Of a DNA stretch of 64,000 bases, positions 46,704 to 55,592 are shown piece after piece (within the stretch, counting starts at the first letter, position 1; each line of letters opens with the position of its first letter). The notes beneath the pieces were generated by a model. That model was not told where the DNA came from, did no database searches, and was given only the letters and a program-made list of their open reading frames with translations. Position numbers and translations under genes: made by a program. Source of the DNA: JAWPMT01 sp965267435 (lineage in GTDB: Bacteria; Bacteroidota; Bacteroidia; Cytophagales; Cyclobacteriaceae). The stretch is from NCBI GenBank assembly GCA_965267435.1, contig OZ253960.1, positions 930,001-994,000 on the forward strand, read 5' to 3'.

Positions 46704-48587
46704 TTGAGAAATAAGCAGCTTTTGCCTCGACTGTGGATCCTCGTGATCCTGCTATCCGCCCACATCTCCTCTGGTCAAGACCTACCCGCCTCTAATATCT
46801 ACTCGATAGTAGACTCCCTGCTACAAAGTAGCTACAAGGGCGAGTTGATGCCCGGAGTTGCAGTAGCGTATGTGCGGGAGGACTCCACCGTGTTTTTCAA
46901 TTATGGACAGGCCAACATTGAGACCAACGAGACAGTAACGTCTCTAACCAGGTTCCAACTGGGGTCCATCGGCAAGTTGGTCACGTCCATCGCAGTATTG
47001 CAGCAAGTGGATCGGGGGCAGCTCGATTTGCACGCCGATATCACTCCGTATGTTCAGGAACTTGGTTTGGACCTGGGAGCTAAGGACAACCCCGTGACGC
47101 TTCACTGCCTATTGACGCATTCCTGCGGCTTCAACGACACAAACATTGGCTATATGGCCAAGGATCAGGCAAGTGTTCTCCCTCTCAAGGAGTACATCAG
47201 CAAAGCGAATCCTGGATTATTTCAGACTCCGGGTATAGATGTCAATTACTCCAACTTCTCTTATGCTCTGGCCGGACTATTGGTTGAAGAAGTGACCAAT
47301 ACAGAATTTGCGACCTACGCCGCCAAGTACATCTTCAAGCCACTCGGGATGGTGAATTCGACACTCGCCTTTCCCTATGGCTACGAGACGAAGGGAGGGT
47401 ATGCAAAAGGCTACAGCAAGGCCCGCGATGGCTACAGTGAAGCCAAGGTCTATCCCCGACACGCCATTCCAGCGGGCAGTCTGGTGTCAACCGCTGAAGA
47501 CATGGGGCTTTTCATGGATGCGCTGCTCAAAAAGGATGCAGATCTCCTTTCAGCCAATTCGTGGGAGTTGTTCTATTCGCAGCAATTTCAAAATCACCCT
47601 TTGCTCAACGGCTATGGATACGGCCTCGAGCACCAGAATATTAATGGCCAGGAGAGCTGGGCGAAAGGAGGGATGCTACCGGGCGTTCTTTCGCACGTCC
47701 TGCTTGTTCCTGATGAATGGGCCCTTTTCGCTGTCGTCAATACCAATAACGATGCCTTTGGAGAATCCTTTTACAAAGCACTATTCGATACCCTCCATCC
47801 CGATACTACCTCTCTTGAGGAAATGGCAACTGGTGTGTCTACAGCAAAGTACAGGGGGATCTACCGAGACAAACGCTACAATCGAAATAACGAAGAGAAC
47901 ATCGTCAGCCTTTTCCGAGGGCAGTGGAATGTCTATGACAACGCGACGAGTGACTCGCTGTTGGTTCACCACAATGGCCAGTGGCATGCCTATTTCCCAA
48001 TTGGTGGCGGTGTGTTTCAAAATGACGCCTTGCCTTATGAGTACCTCGTGTTCGAAGAAGATGACCGTGGAGAGATAGTCGCCTTGTACAGGAATCTGAA
48101 TATTGGAGGCTTGTCGATCCCAACGAGCTATGAGAGGACGCGCTGGTACAACAGCCCAATGTTTATCAATGAGCATTACGGTTTCGTGCCCATCTTCATC
48201 TTCACAGGGGTCATTTTTATGTTGACCAGTCTCTTCGTACGATTGATTCGCCTGAAAAAAAAGGACTTCTTTAAGGCGAAGTCACTACCGGCAGGATTTC
48301 ACCTGCTTTTTGGAGCGACAATCATTCTCTTCCTACTCCATACAGTCTTTGTGCCCTGGTACTTCGTGAAGAACATTCAGGAATTTCTGCTGGGATATCC
48401 TGATTCCTACCGAATAGTAGCGGCACTCGGCTATTTGATGATCCCTCTTGGCATTGGCCTGGGCATTTTCCTGTTCAGGCTTTGGCGCGAGAGGCGTGGT
48501 AGCCTGTTCACAAGATCGTACCTGACCCTGCTTGAGATCAGCTTATGGGTCCATATCGCTTTCCTATTCTATTGGAACTTCTTGTAG
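46704..48587 (+). CDS. Membrane-anchored serine hydrolase (beta-lactamase family) with C-terminal transmembrane domain, 627 aa
   Basis: The start is a TTG (MRNKQLLPRLWILVILLSAH); no ATG fits. After the signal peptide comes a class C-like domain: S-x-x-K as SIGK (GSIGKLVTSIAVL), YSN (NYSNFSYALAG) and a third region GGMLPGVLSH in which the K/H-x-G is not obvious. A middle beta domain (YRGIYRDKRYNRNNEE...) follows. The last 130 residues hold four membrane helices (FVPIFIFTGVIFMLTSLFV, LLFGATIILFLLHTVFV, ALGYLMIPLGIGLGIFLF, LEISLWVHIAFLFYWNFL). This architecture is common in Bacteroidota. The catalytic domain should face the periplasm. Confidence 0.85.
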   Translation: MRNKQLLPRLWILVILLSAHISSGQDLPASNIYSIVDSLLQSSYKGELMPGVAVAYVREDSTVFFNYGQANIETNETVTSLTRFQLGSIGKLVTSIAVLQQVDRGQLDLHADITPYVQELGLDLGAKDNPVTLHCLLTHSCGFNDTNIGYMAKDQASVLPLKEYISKANPGLFQTPGIDVNYSNFSYALAGLLVEEVTNTEFATYAAKYIFKPLGMVNSTLAFPYGYETKGGYAKGYSKARDGYSEAKVYPRHAIPAGSLVSTAEDMGLFMDALLKKDADLLSANSWELFYSQQFQNHPLLNGYGYGLEHQNINGQESWAKGGMLPGVLSHVLLVPDEWALFAVVNTNNDAFGESFYKALFDTLHPDTTSLEEMATGVSTAKYRGIYRDKRYNRNNEENIVSLFRGQWNVYDNATSDSLLVHHNGQWHAYFPIGGGVFQNDALPYEYLVFEEDDRGEIVALYRNLNIGGLSIPTSYERTRWYNSPMFINEHYGFVPIFIFTGVIFMLTSLFVRLIRLKKKDFFKAKSLPAGFHLLFGATIILFLLHTVFVPWYFVKNIQEFLLGYPDSYRIVAALGYLMIPLGIGLGIFLFRLWRERRGSLFTRSYLTLLEISLWVHIAFLFYWNFL

Positions 48588-48610
48588 GTCAGTGAGCGGC
48601 AAAAAGGCCT

Positions 48611-51600
48611 CTACTTCATTTTCTCCCATCGTGCCTTCATCCCCTCGAGAGACACCTGCAACTGCTCGACCCCCTGAATAGCTGCATCGGTGACAGGTTC
48701 GTCAGATGACTGTAGGACTTTTAGCATAAAGAGGAACTTGTGCTGCAATCCGACGATCGTTTCGTCTTCTACAGCCGACTGGCGAATGCTCCCATACATG
48801 AAGTCGGGTTCACCAGCTGCTCCATTGCCGAGTAGTGCTTGCATTGCTTTTGTGGGCTTTGACGTTGCATCTATCGCCTCCCTGATCACCTGCAATTCGT
48901 GATAAGCTTCGTAGCAGGTCATGCTCAGCTCGCTCTGTTGCGCCAGGTTATCATCCGAAACCTGTACTCTGGGGTCCATGACGATGGTAAGCGTCTTTTC
49001 CTGGACGTCTTTACCCACGGTCAACCTCACCTTGTAATCCCCCGGCATTACTAGGGGTCCCACAGGTCCGGTAGGGGTGTTCATATAAGTCGCTGCGATG
49101 GAGAATTGTCTCCTTGATCCACGAGGGGGCGTGTATTTCAGGTCCCAGACAAATCGATGATGACCTGGAGTCATGCCTAGCTTTTGCTCAGGGCGAATCC
49201 AATAGGTAGGGTGTGGAAGCGCCGTCGTGTCATAAACCTCTGCCGGGTCGTCGCTGCTGTAAGCGCGGATGAGTGTGCCGTTGGTTGTGAGGATTTCCAA
49301 TTTCACATTGTCAACGTCGCTGTTCAGCACGTAGTCAATAATCGCCCCATCTGGTGGGTTGGCGCCTGTCGGCTCTTCTGGAGGTAGCGGCGTATCGTGA
49401 AACATGTTGTCCCGCACCCTGATGGCGGGGGAAGGAGTGAACAAAAAGGCAATGGCGTTGGAAATGTCATTCAGTTCTCTCAGAGGGGCAATGTTGTCCA
49501 GGATCCACGCCGAGCGCCCATGTGTTCCAATCACGAGGTCGTTGTCATGAATCACCAGATCTCGGATGGACGTCGCCGGCATATTGTTCCGCAGTGATTG
49601 CCAATTGTCCCCATCATCAATCGAGAAGTACACTTCCCGCTCAGTGCCGGCATACAGGAGCCCTGATTTTTTCGGATCTTCCCGCACGACGTTCACCGGC
49701 CCCATGGGATTCATTCCCGAGGTAATCAGCTCCCAGGTTTGGCCAGCATCAGTGGTCTTGTACACGTACGGTGTCATGTCATCCTTGCGAATGGCGTTGA
49801 TGGCGAGATAGGCCACATTTTCATCGAAGTGCCCGGCATCGATCTGGGACACCTTGTCCCACGAGCTTAGTTGTGGGGGCGTGACATCCGTCCAATCCGT
49901 TCCCCCATTGGTTGTCACATGCACTTTGCCGTCGTCCGTTCCGGCCCAGATAACGTCAACATTTAATGGAGAAGGAGCCAGGGCGTAAATGATCGCTCGC
50001 TGTGCCATGGTCTCCATTTCTTTGGTTTTGTACTTGCCAACGCTTGCTGGCACGGAGGGCTGCTCATACGTGAGGTCCGGACTGATGGCTTCCCAGCTTT
50101 TGCCGCCATTCAAGGTTTTCCAAAGCACATTCGTGGCGAATAGAAGCATGTTTTCGTCTGCCGGGTGAAACATCAGCGGCATGGTTCTCAAGAACCTGTA
50201 CTTGCCGGATCGCAGCGCTTCGGGCGCCACGTTTTGCGATTGTCCAGTTCTTTTATTGAACCTTGTGACACGGCCACCATAGATGATGTCAGGATCCTTG
50301 GGGTCGGGAGCGACGTAGGCATACTCATCGGCACCAACGCCAATGAACTCACGGAAAGTGATCTGGCCTCCATCTCCGCGGCTGGCAATTCCGATAGCAC
50401 CGCTCTCTTGTTGACCCCCATACACCCAATAGGGAAACTGGTTGTCAGTCGTCACATGGTACAGCTGGGTGGTTGGTTGATTGTACCAGGAGCTCCACGT
50501 TCTGCCGGCATTGACGGTGACTACCGCGCCCTGATCTGCGACGAAGAGCATGATGTCAGGATTGTTGGGGTTGATCCAAATTCTGTGGTAATCGTCCCCC
50601 CCTGGAGCGCCTTTCAAAGACATCCACGACTTTCCACCGTCATCAGAGGTGTAGGAGGCGATGTTGCCGACGTAAAGCTTGTCCGGGTTTTTTGGGTGTA
50701 CCCTGATCTCCGCGAAATCGCCACCGCGTCCCCACAGCCGGTAGTCTCCGTGTACAAATGTCCATGACTCCCCGGCGTCGGTACTTTTGTAGATCCCACC
50801 ATTCTCACGGGCATCCACAGTGGCGTAGATGATATTGGAGTTGCTTCGTGAAATACCAATACCGATACGCCCCAGCCCTTGTTCGGCCGTCGGGAGCCCC
50901 CTGGTCAGTTGTGTCCATGTCTCGCCAGCATCGGTTGATTTGTAGAGACCGCTATTTGGTCCTGAAAACCGTGCGTTTTCCCAGGGGCCTTCCTGATGAT
51001 CCCACATGTCGGCATATACGACGTTTGGATCATTGGGGTCAAACTCCACCTGAATGGCTCCTGTGTTTGAATCCAGATAGAGCACCTTGGTCCAGTTCTC
51101 TCCTCCATTCGTGGTCTTGAAGACCCCCCGTTCTTCGTTGGCACCGTAGGGATGTCCCAACCCTGCTACGAAGACAATGTCGGGATCGGTCGGGTGGACA
51201 ATGAGCCGGCCAACCTGCTGTATATCGTTGAGGCCTACGTGCTCCCAGGTTTCACCACCGTCGGTACTTTTGAAGATCCCATCACCCACGCTCAGGTCAG
51301 GTCGATGCAGCCCTTCGCCACTGCCTACATACAGGACATTCGGGTTGGACTCTGATACGGCAATGTCTCCGACGGAACCCGTTGGGGCGCTGTCGAAAAT
51401 TGGATTCCATGTGCGACCAAAGTCGTCGGTCTTCCAAACCCCGCCATTGTTGACCCCCATGTAGAAGACGTTGGGTTGGGAAGGCACGCCCACGCCACCC
51501 ACTGTTCGACTGGCCCGAAAGGGGCCGATCATTCGATAATCCAGGTTTTGGTAAGCGGACTGGGCGATCTCTTGCGCCATTAAGGCAGAGGTGCACATTA

Positions 51601-51646
51601 TGAGAAGGGACAGCAGGAGATGACGGCGGATAGCGACTTTCTTCAT
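48611..51646 (-). CDS. BNR/Asp-box beta-propeller protein (VPS10/sortilin-like, glycosyl hydrolase-annotated), 1011 aa
   Basis: A signal peptide (RRHLLLSLLIMCTSALMAQ) is followed by about 700 residues with many BNR or Asp-box repeats, such as GVWKTDDFGRTW, GIFKSTDGGETW, GVFKTTNGGENW, GLYKSTDAGETW, VTTNGGTDW and YKTTDAGQTW. They form two propellers of the sortilin/VPS10 type. The C-terminal 250 residues contain an Ig-like region (PGHHRFVWDLKYTPP, PGDYKVRLTVGKDVQEK) and a helical end. Such proteins are often labelled glycosyl hydrolase without proof. It is probably an envelope or secreted binding protein. It is convergent with the preceding hydrolase gene, the stops being 23 bp apart. Confidence 0.85.
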   Translation of the reverse strand: MKKVAIRRHLLLSLLIMCTSALMAQEIAQSAYQNLDYRMIGPFRASRTVGGVGVPSQPNVFYMGVNNGGVWKTDDFGRTWNPIFDSAPTGSVGDIAVSESNPNVLYVGSGEGLHRPDLSVGDGIFKSTDGGETWEHVGLNDIQQVGRLIVHPTDPDIVFVAGLGHPYGANEERGVFKTTNGGENWTKVLYLDSNTGAIQVEFDPNDPNVVYADMWDHQEGPWENARFSGPNSGLYKSTDAGETWTQLTRGLPTAEQGLGRIGIGISRSNSNIIYATVDARENGGIYKSTDAGESWTFVHGDYRLWGRGGDFAEIRVHPKNPDKLYVGNIASYTSDDGGKSWMSLKGAPGGDDYHRIWINPNNPDIMLFVADQGAVVTVNAGRTWSSWYNQPTTQLYHVTTDNQFPYWVYGGQQESGAIGIASRGDGGQITFREFIGVGADEYAYVAPDPKDPDIIYGGRVTRFNKRTGQSQNVAPEALRSGKYRFLRTMPLMFHPADENMLLFATNVLWKTLNGGKSWEAISPDLTYEQPSVPASVGKYKTKEMETMAQRAIIYALAPSPLNVDVIWAGTDDGKVHVTTNGGTDWTDVTPPQLSSWDKVSQIDAGHFDENVAYLAINAIRKDDMTPYVYKTTDAGQTWELITSGMNPMGPVNVVREDPKKSGLLYAGTEREVYFSIDDGDNWQSLRNNMPATSIRDLVIHDNDLVIGTHGRSAWILDNIAPLRELNDISNAIAFLFTPSPAIRVRDNMFHDTPLPPEEPTGANPPDGAIIDYVLNSDVDNVKLEILTTNGTLIRAYSSDDPAEVYDTTALPHPTYWIRPEQKLGMTPGHHRFVWDLKYTPPRGSRRQFSIAATYMNTPTGPVGPLVMPGDYKVRLTVGKDVQEKTLTIVMDPRVQVSDDNLAQQSELSMTCYEAYHELQVIREAIDATSKPTKAMQALLGNGAAGEPDFMYGSIRQSAVEDETIVGLQHKFLFMLKVLQSSDEPVTDAAIQGVEQLQVSLEGMKARWEKMK

Positions 51647-51715
51647 ATCATTAGGTTTGGTTCAACGAGTTTAGTCAAAAGTGAGGGATTTTACACATGT
51701 ACACCAGCAGAGGTG

Positions 51716-52129
51716 ATGAACGTCTACTTTGATATCGACGGTGTGCTTCTGAGTCATGCGAAGCAGGTCCCTGAGGGAGCGAGTGAATTGCTTGACTTCG
51801 CTACCAATCATTGTTCATGTTATTGGTTGACGACCCATTGCCGCATGGGCGTCAACAAAGCGGTCGATTACCTGGCGCCTTATTATGTCGGGGATGATTA
51901 CGCCAACCTCCGCAAGATCCAGGCGACGGACTGGTATGACAATAAGACTGAGGCGCTCGACTGGGACGCCAATTTCGTCTGGCTCGATGATTTCGCTTTT
52001 GAGTTTGAACTCGCTGAGTTGCGGAAGCGGAATTGCCTGGATGCGTTACTGCTAGTTGATCTCAAAAAGGATCAGGAACTTCTGAGAATTAGGAGGAGCA
52101 TCGAGGCTATGGCTTGGCTTAGTTCGTAG
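51716..52129 (+). CDS. HAD-like hydrolase, 137 aa
   Basis: The ATG at 51716 gives MNVYFDIDGVLLSHAKQVPE. The motif DIDGVL with nucleophile Asp (D-x-D) is that of HAD phosphatases. Motif II is WLTTHC (Thr), motif III a Lys in the region after it, and motif IV is WLDDFAFE (DD). The protein is short and lacks an obvious cap domain, as in small HAD phosphatases of Bacteroidota. Substrate unknown. Divergent from the BNR propeller gene; the two starts are 70 bp apart. Confidence 0.75.
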   Translation: MNVYFDIDGVLLSHAKQVPEGASELLDFATNHCSCYWLTTHCRMGVNKAVDYLAPYYVGDDYANLRKIQATDWYDNKTEALDWDANFVWLDDFAFEFELAELRKRNCLDALLLVDLKKDQELLRIRRSIEAMAWLSS

Positions 52130-52203
52130 GGGACTAGTTCGGCATAACGCTGCTGGAGTATTTATGATTTGATCTCTTGGATAATAGATGCCACTGGAGG
52201 TTA

Positions 52204-52773
52204 TTAACCCCGTTTCACCAAGGCGTACCCAACATTCAAGCTCACAAAGTTTTCGATCCCATCACCGGGCATCAGATTCCATGAAGAAGAGAACGTCCAG
52301 CGCCGAATGTCGCAGTCAGCACCCAGGCCCACTCCAAAGTAGGTTTGTCGCTCCCGGTCGTCGTCAGTCCCTGTGTATACCCTGTGGGTGGACATGATGG
52401 CCTGAGTATATACAGAGAATTGGGGGTGCTTCTTACCGTCCCCATCGGTCTGTCGTTGGCCCAGAAGCCAGCCGGCCGAGAGATAGCTATTGACCAGGTA
52501 GTTGGCACCACCACGGATTGGTGGAAGGCTTTCTTGAACGTATTCGCCTTCTGCAAGCAATGTTGGCTCTACCTGAAGGCCCAGCCGTAATTTAGGGGTT
52601 AGCGAATAGCGTGTCTTTAGAAACACACCAACCCCCGTTGGGTTTTTTATACCTGAAGCCTGGTTGTAGGCTACTCCGGCCTTCAAGTCAAATCCCTTCG
52701 TCTGCTCCTCTTGTGCATGAGAGGACAAGGTGATAACTGTGGCCAGAAGCCAAAGAGTGAGTCTTGTTTTCAT
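52204..52773 (-). CDS. Outer-membrane beta-barrel protein, small, 189 aa
   Basis: The start at 52773 gives MKTRLTLWLLATVITLSSHA as signal peptide; a longer start adds seven residues. The mature protein shows alternating barrel strands (GFDLKAGVAYNQASG, GVGVFLKTRYSLTPKLRLGL, QVEPTLLAEGEYVQE, YLVNSYLSAGWLLG, FSVYTQAIMSTHRVY, QTYFGVGLGADCDI, WTFSSSWNLMPGDG, FVSLNVGYALVKRG), consistent with an eight-stranded barrel. Function unknown. Lone gene on the minus strand. Confidence 0.7.
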   Translation of the reverse strand: MKTRLTLWLLATVITLSSHAQEEQTKGFDLKAGVAYNQASGIKNPTGVGVFLKTRYSLTPKLRLGLQVEPTLLAEGEYVQESLPPIRGGANYLVNSYLSAGWLLGQRQTDGDGKKHPQFSVYTQAIMSTHRVYTGTDDDRERQTYFGVGLGADCDIRRWTFSSSWNLMPGDGIENFVSLNVGYALVKRG

Positions 52774-52885
52774 GGTAGGCAGTAGGTTCATCAAAGTCGA
52801 GTCTCAGAAACAACGATCGAACGCTCAACTTTCATGCCTTTTTTCCTTGTCCACTATACAAATGAAAGAATTTCAAGTACAGGCT

Positions 52886-53776
52886 TTACTTTTCGGAAAT
52901 CGTTGCCTGCTCAAGATCGACAGAATAGACCTTGTCCGCAGAACTGCCGCCATAGTCCACAATTGTATATTCGGTAACCGTCTCCGAAACCTTGTTGAGC
53001 TCATCAAGGGTGATGTCTCTGTAACAGTTTTCGAATTCCACTAGCGTCTGCTGCTCCAGAGAAAAGTCCGAGTCAAAAACCAGCGCGATTTTTCCTGAAT
53101 TCTCGGCGCCTCCACATCTACCCATGTAGTTCAGGTTGGCGTGGTACCTGTAATGAAGCAGTATGTTCCGACCACCATTTGACGTGGCTTCTATTTCATA
53201 GAGGGTTCTGGGAGGGATCCCCATGTTCGACAAGTCGAAGTAGGATTCATTGGGTAGCTGGATGTACATCTTCGTTTGTTCGATATACGGACTGGCACTT
53301 CTGAGATAGACATCCAGCACCTTTTCTCCCTGGTGCCACTGGCCTTTGAATCGGCGATCCTCATACTCGAGATGAAATCGCTCCGAGATGCCTTTAATCT
53401 GTTGGGCATTGGCCTCCACTTGATGCAGATCACTGTCCAGATACCTCACTTCCCCCTCACTGTTGTACTGGAAGTTTGCCAGGGACTCGAGGAGCGACGC
53501 GTCTTCAGAAGCGAATAAGTGCATGCCCCATCCATATAGCCCGGCAAGGGGAATGGGTGTCCCTATGTTGTCATAAGAATACCAACCCGTCAATGAAAAT
53601 ACTCCTCCATTGTTATCTGATCGATTGACGGCTCTCAGATAGACCGTGATGTCATATTGGTCATCGATCGACCCGCTGAGTAACCGATCAGTGGTCTGGA
53701 TTGTCAGGAGTTCTGGCTCTTGCGCTTTCAATGTGAAAGTCAGGAGTAACAGGGAGAGTAGTGCAATTCTCTTCAT
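52886..53776 (-). CDS. Hypothetical secreted protein, 296 aa
   Basis: The start MKRIALLSLLLLTFTLKAQE at 53776 is the first with a signal peptide; the 19 residues before it look like read-through of the intergenic DNA. The mature protein is beta-rich with RLLSGSIDDQYDITVYLRAV, GVFSLTGWYSYDNIGTPIPL, FHLEYEDRRFKGQWHQGEKV and QLPNESYFDLSNMGIPP. I do not recognise a family. The GxWYY/FKGxW-type strands resemble lipocalin-like or avidin-like repeated hairpins. It follows the SH3-like protein gene by 10 bp on the same strand and probably shares its operon. Confidence 0.6.
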   Translation of the reverse strand: MKRIALLSLLLLTFTLKAQEPELLTIQTTDRLLSGSIDDQYDITVYLRAVNRSDNNGGVFSLTGWYSYDNIGTPIPLAGLYGWGMHLFASEDASLLESLANFQYNSEGEVRYLDSDLHQVEANAQQIKGISERFHLEYEDRRFKGQWHQGEKVLDVYLRSASPYIEQTKMYIQLPNESYFDLSNMGIPPRTLYEIEATSNGGRNILLHYRYHANLNYMGRCGGAENSGKIALVFDSDFSLEQQTLVEFENCYRDITLDELNKVSETVTEYTIVDYGGSSADKVYSVDLEQATISEK

Positions 53777-53786
53777 CTTTTCTTTG

Positions 53787-54506
53787 CTAGCAGCCGCGTG
53801 TATAAAACCAAATATTGAGGGTGCCTGAATCATCGAGGACTTTGATCCAGCCTTCCAATTCGTATTCCTCTACGTCCTCATTGCCCTCACATCGGTCTTT
53901 TTTGAGCTTTATCACCTTGACCTGACTCCATGGGCCGTCGTGTTTTCCAGTGAGTGATATCTCGTGCTGAAAAGACATCGTCTCAATCTTCTCTGCGGTG
54001 GGGGATGGGCTCTTCCTTAAGTTGAGTGCTGACTCAGGATAGAATCCAAGGACTTTGCCCGACTTCTCGGTCATGAAACTCTGGAAGTCCAGCTGACGAA
54101 AATTGGCTTGCTGTAAATCGGTGACTTTGATCCATCGATCTCCCAGGCTGGGTAGGATTTTAACGAAGCCGTCTTGGTGAGCTGTGTAGGTCAGGGCATA
54201 CGCCTCATAGCCTACTTCCTTTAGGTCCTGCCACATATCCAGTTGGGTGGAGTCGCCCTCACCATCAATGAAAACCAGCGTGTACTGATCTTCGTACCCG
54301 GCGTCATCAACGGCTTTTCTGGTGAGGACGCCCAATTTCCGGCCATTCGGCGCATTGTAGAGGTCAAAGGCCTGGTCGTTAGGGAAATACGTGCAGCAAT
54401 ATGAGTCTTCCTCTGACGGGATCGGATAGATGATGCCGAACTGCCGACTTTGCGCATTGGACAGATAGGGTAGACAAAGAAAAGGAATGATGTACTGAAG
54501 TTTCAT
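53787..54506 (-). CDS. Secreted protein with C-terminal SH3b-like domain, 239 aa
   Basis: The start MKLQYIIPFLCLPYLSNAQS at 54506 begins a signal peptide. A first half (FDLYNAPNGRKLGVLTRKAV, YTLVFIDGEGDSTQLDMWQD) looks SH3b-like, and a second SH3b-like stretch is clear near the C-terminus: ALNLRKSPSPTAEKIETM, TGKHDGPWSQVKVIKLK, YELEGWIKVLDDSG. Bacterial SH3 domains usually bind peptidoglycan or small peptides. A conserved Cys pair (YCCTYFP) is near residue 35. It is the first gene of a two-gene minus-strand operon with the 296-residue protein. Confidence 0.65.
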   Translation of the reverse strand: MKLQYIIPFLCLPYLSNAQSRQFGIIYPIPSEEDSYCCTYFPNDQAFDLYNAPNGRKLGVLTRKAVDDAGYEDQYTLVFIDGEGDSTQLDMWQDLKEVGYEAYALTYTAHQDGFVKILPSLGDRWIKVTDLQQANFRQLDFQSFMTEKSGKVLGFYPESALNLRKSPSPTAEKIETMSFQHEISLTGKHDGPWSQVKVIKLKKDRCEGNEDVEEYELEGWIKVLDDSGTLNIWFYTRGC

Positions 54507-54683
54507 GAAATCGAGAGGCTTGTCCATGTTGGGATTTCTGGCGCCAAATTAATCAATCGTTCTTGCCCCGCCCTTTTTGAGTAATAGTCAGTTATATCGG
54601 GAGCTCGAGTTCTTGGAGTTTGATCCGAGAGTCGCTTATCTTATGGAAACAGACGCGCGTAATAATCGGAGAATCCGGAATAG

Positions 54684-55151
54684 ATGTTCCTAAGAAGAAA
54701 GATGACATTGCTCGGAGCCTACAAGAGGTTTTGTGCAAACAAATCAACATTCGCGACCAAAGACAATCGCTTGAACCTCGAGGGGCTGTTCAAGATAGTG
54801 TCCCAACAATATTTGGATCTGCCGATTAGAAAAACTGATGAGAGGAATCCAGATGCCGACATGTTGCTTTTCGAATACGGAAACTTTGACTGGACCGGAG
54901 AAGGCCTACAATTCAATTTTTCTGTAAAGCGACAAGTTTTTATAAGAGGATTTGACGAGCCAGGCTTCTATGGATTGACCGCCTATTTCGATTCGAAGGA
55001 GATTGGCCAAATAGAGGCTTACTCGAAGTGGTGTACGACAACGAAGGATTTGACAGATTGGCTTAACGGAATTGCACAGACGACAGGATTTAAGAAAGCT
55101 CATATGATGCCTTTGAAGAACCTTGAATTCGACTTCCAACAACCTACGTAA
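54684..55151 (+). CDS. Hypothetical cytoplasmic protein, 155 aa
   Basis: No family is recognised. The ATG at 54684 or the one at 54702 (MTLLGAYKRF) could be the start. The sequence is compact and mixed, with an alternating central part (DMLLFEYGNFDWTGEGLQFN, FSVKRQVFIRGFDEPGFYGL) and a helical segment (WLNGIAQTTGFKKAHMMPL). It may be an immunity-like or DUF protein; nothing in the neighbourhood supports a specific role. It lies between a divergent SH3b operon and the PadR gene. Confidence 0.6.
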   Translation: MFLRRKMTLLGAYKRFCANKSTFATKDNRLNLEGLFKIVSQQYLDLPIRKTDERNPDADMLLFEYGNFDWTGEGLQFNFSVKRQVFIRGFDEPGFYGLTAYFDSKEIGQIEAYSKWCTTTKDLTDWLNGIAQTTGFKKAHMMPLKNLEFDFQQPT

Positions 55152-55211
55152 GCGTACCTTAGAAAGATTAGGTGGTGGGATGAGCATTCTTCGGACTTTC
55201 ACAACCTTTCC

Positions 55212-55255
55212 CATACCTAACCGTATTAAGTATCATACCTAATACTATTAAGTAT
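55212..55255 (+). promoter_or_regulatory. Two tandem 22-bp operator-like repeats overlapping the PadR start codon
   Basis: CATACCTAACCGTATTAAGTAT (written as CATACCTAACCG plus TATTAAGTAT) at 55212-55233 is followed directly by CATACCTAATAC plus TATTAAGTAT at 55234-55255. The two differ at three positions. The second contains the inverted repeat ATACT-ATTA-AGTAT and runs into the ATG of padR. PadR regulators commonly repress their own operon at such short inverted repeats, so this is a good candidate operator. Confidence 0.6.
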
Positions 55256-55592
55256 GCTATCAAAGGAAATGATTGGCGCTTCAACTGTCCCGATTATCCT
55301 GTCCATTTTGACGGCCGGTGAGGATTATGGGTACGAAATCATCAAGAAGGTGAAAGACTATTCAAATGGGCAACTCGAATGGAGTGAACCGATGCTCTAT
55401 CCGGTCTTACACCGATTGGAGCGGGATGGTCATATCACCTCGCGCTGGCGGATCCCCGAAACCGGTAGAAAACGAAAGTACTACGACATTACAAGAGAGG
55501 GGAGAGCGCTCTTGACAGAGAAGAAGTCCGAGTGGGAGCAGATGATACGCATGCTTTCGGAGCTGTGGGGATTCAAACTACAAACGACATGA
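55254..55592 (+). CDS. PadR family transcriptional regulator, 112 aa
   Basis: A winged-helix repressor: MLSKEMIGASTVPIILSILT, AGEDYGYEIIKKVKDYS, then WSEPMLYPVLHRLERDGHIT (recognition helix, typical Y-P-x-L-x-R-L-E), the wing SRWRIPETGRKRKYYDITRE and GRALLTEKKSEWEQM helix. PadR proteins repress efflux or stress genes and release DNA on binding ligands. Its stop TGA (55590-55592) overlaps the ATG of the permease gene (ATGA at 55589), so the two are translationally coupled. In Cytophagales such PadR genes are typically paired with FtsX-like permeases, as here. Confidence 0.9.
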   Translation: MLSKEMIGASTVPIILSILTAGEDYGYEIIKKVKDYSNGQLEWSEPMLYPVLHRLERDGHITSRWRIPETGRKRKYYDITREGRALLTEKKSEWEQMIRMLSELWGFKLQTT

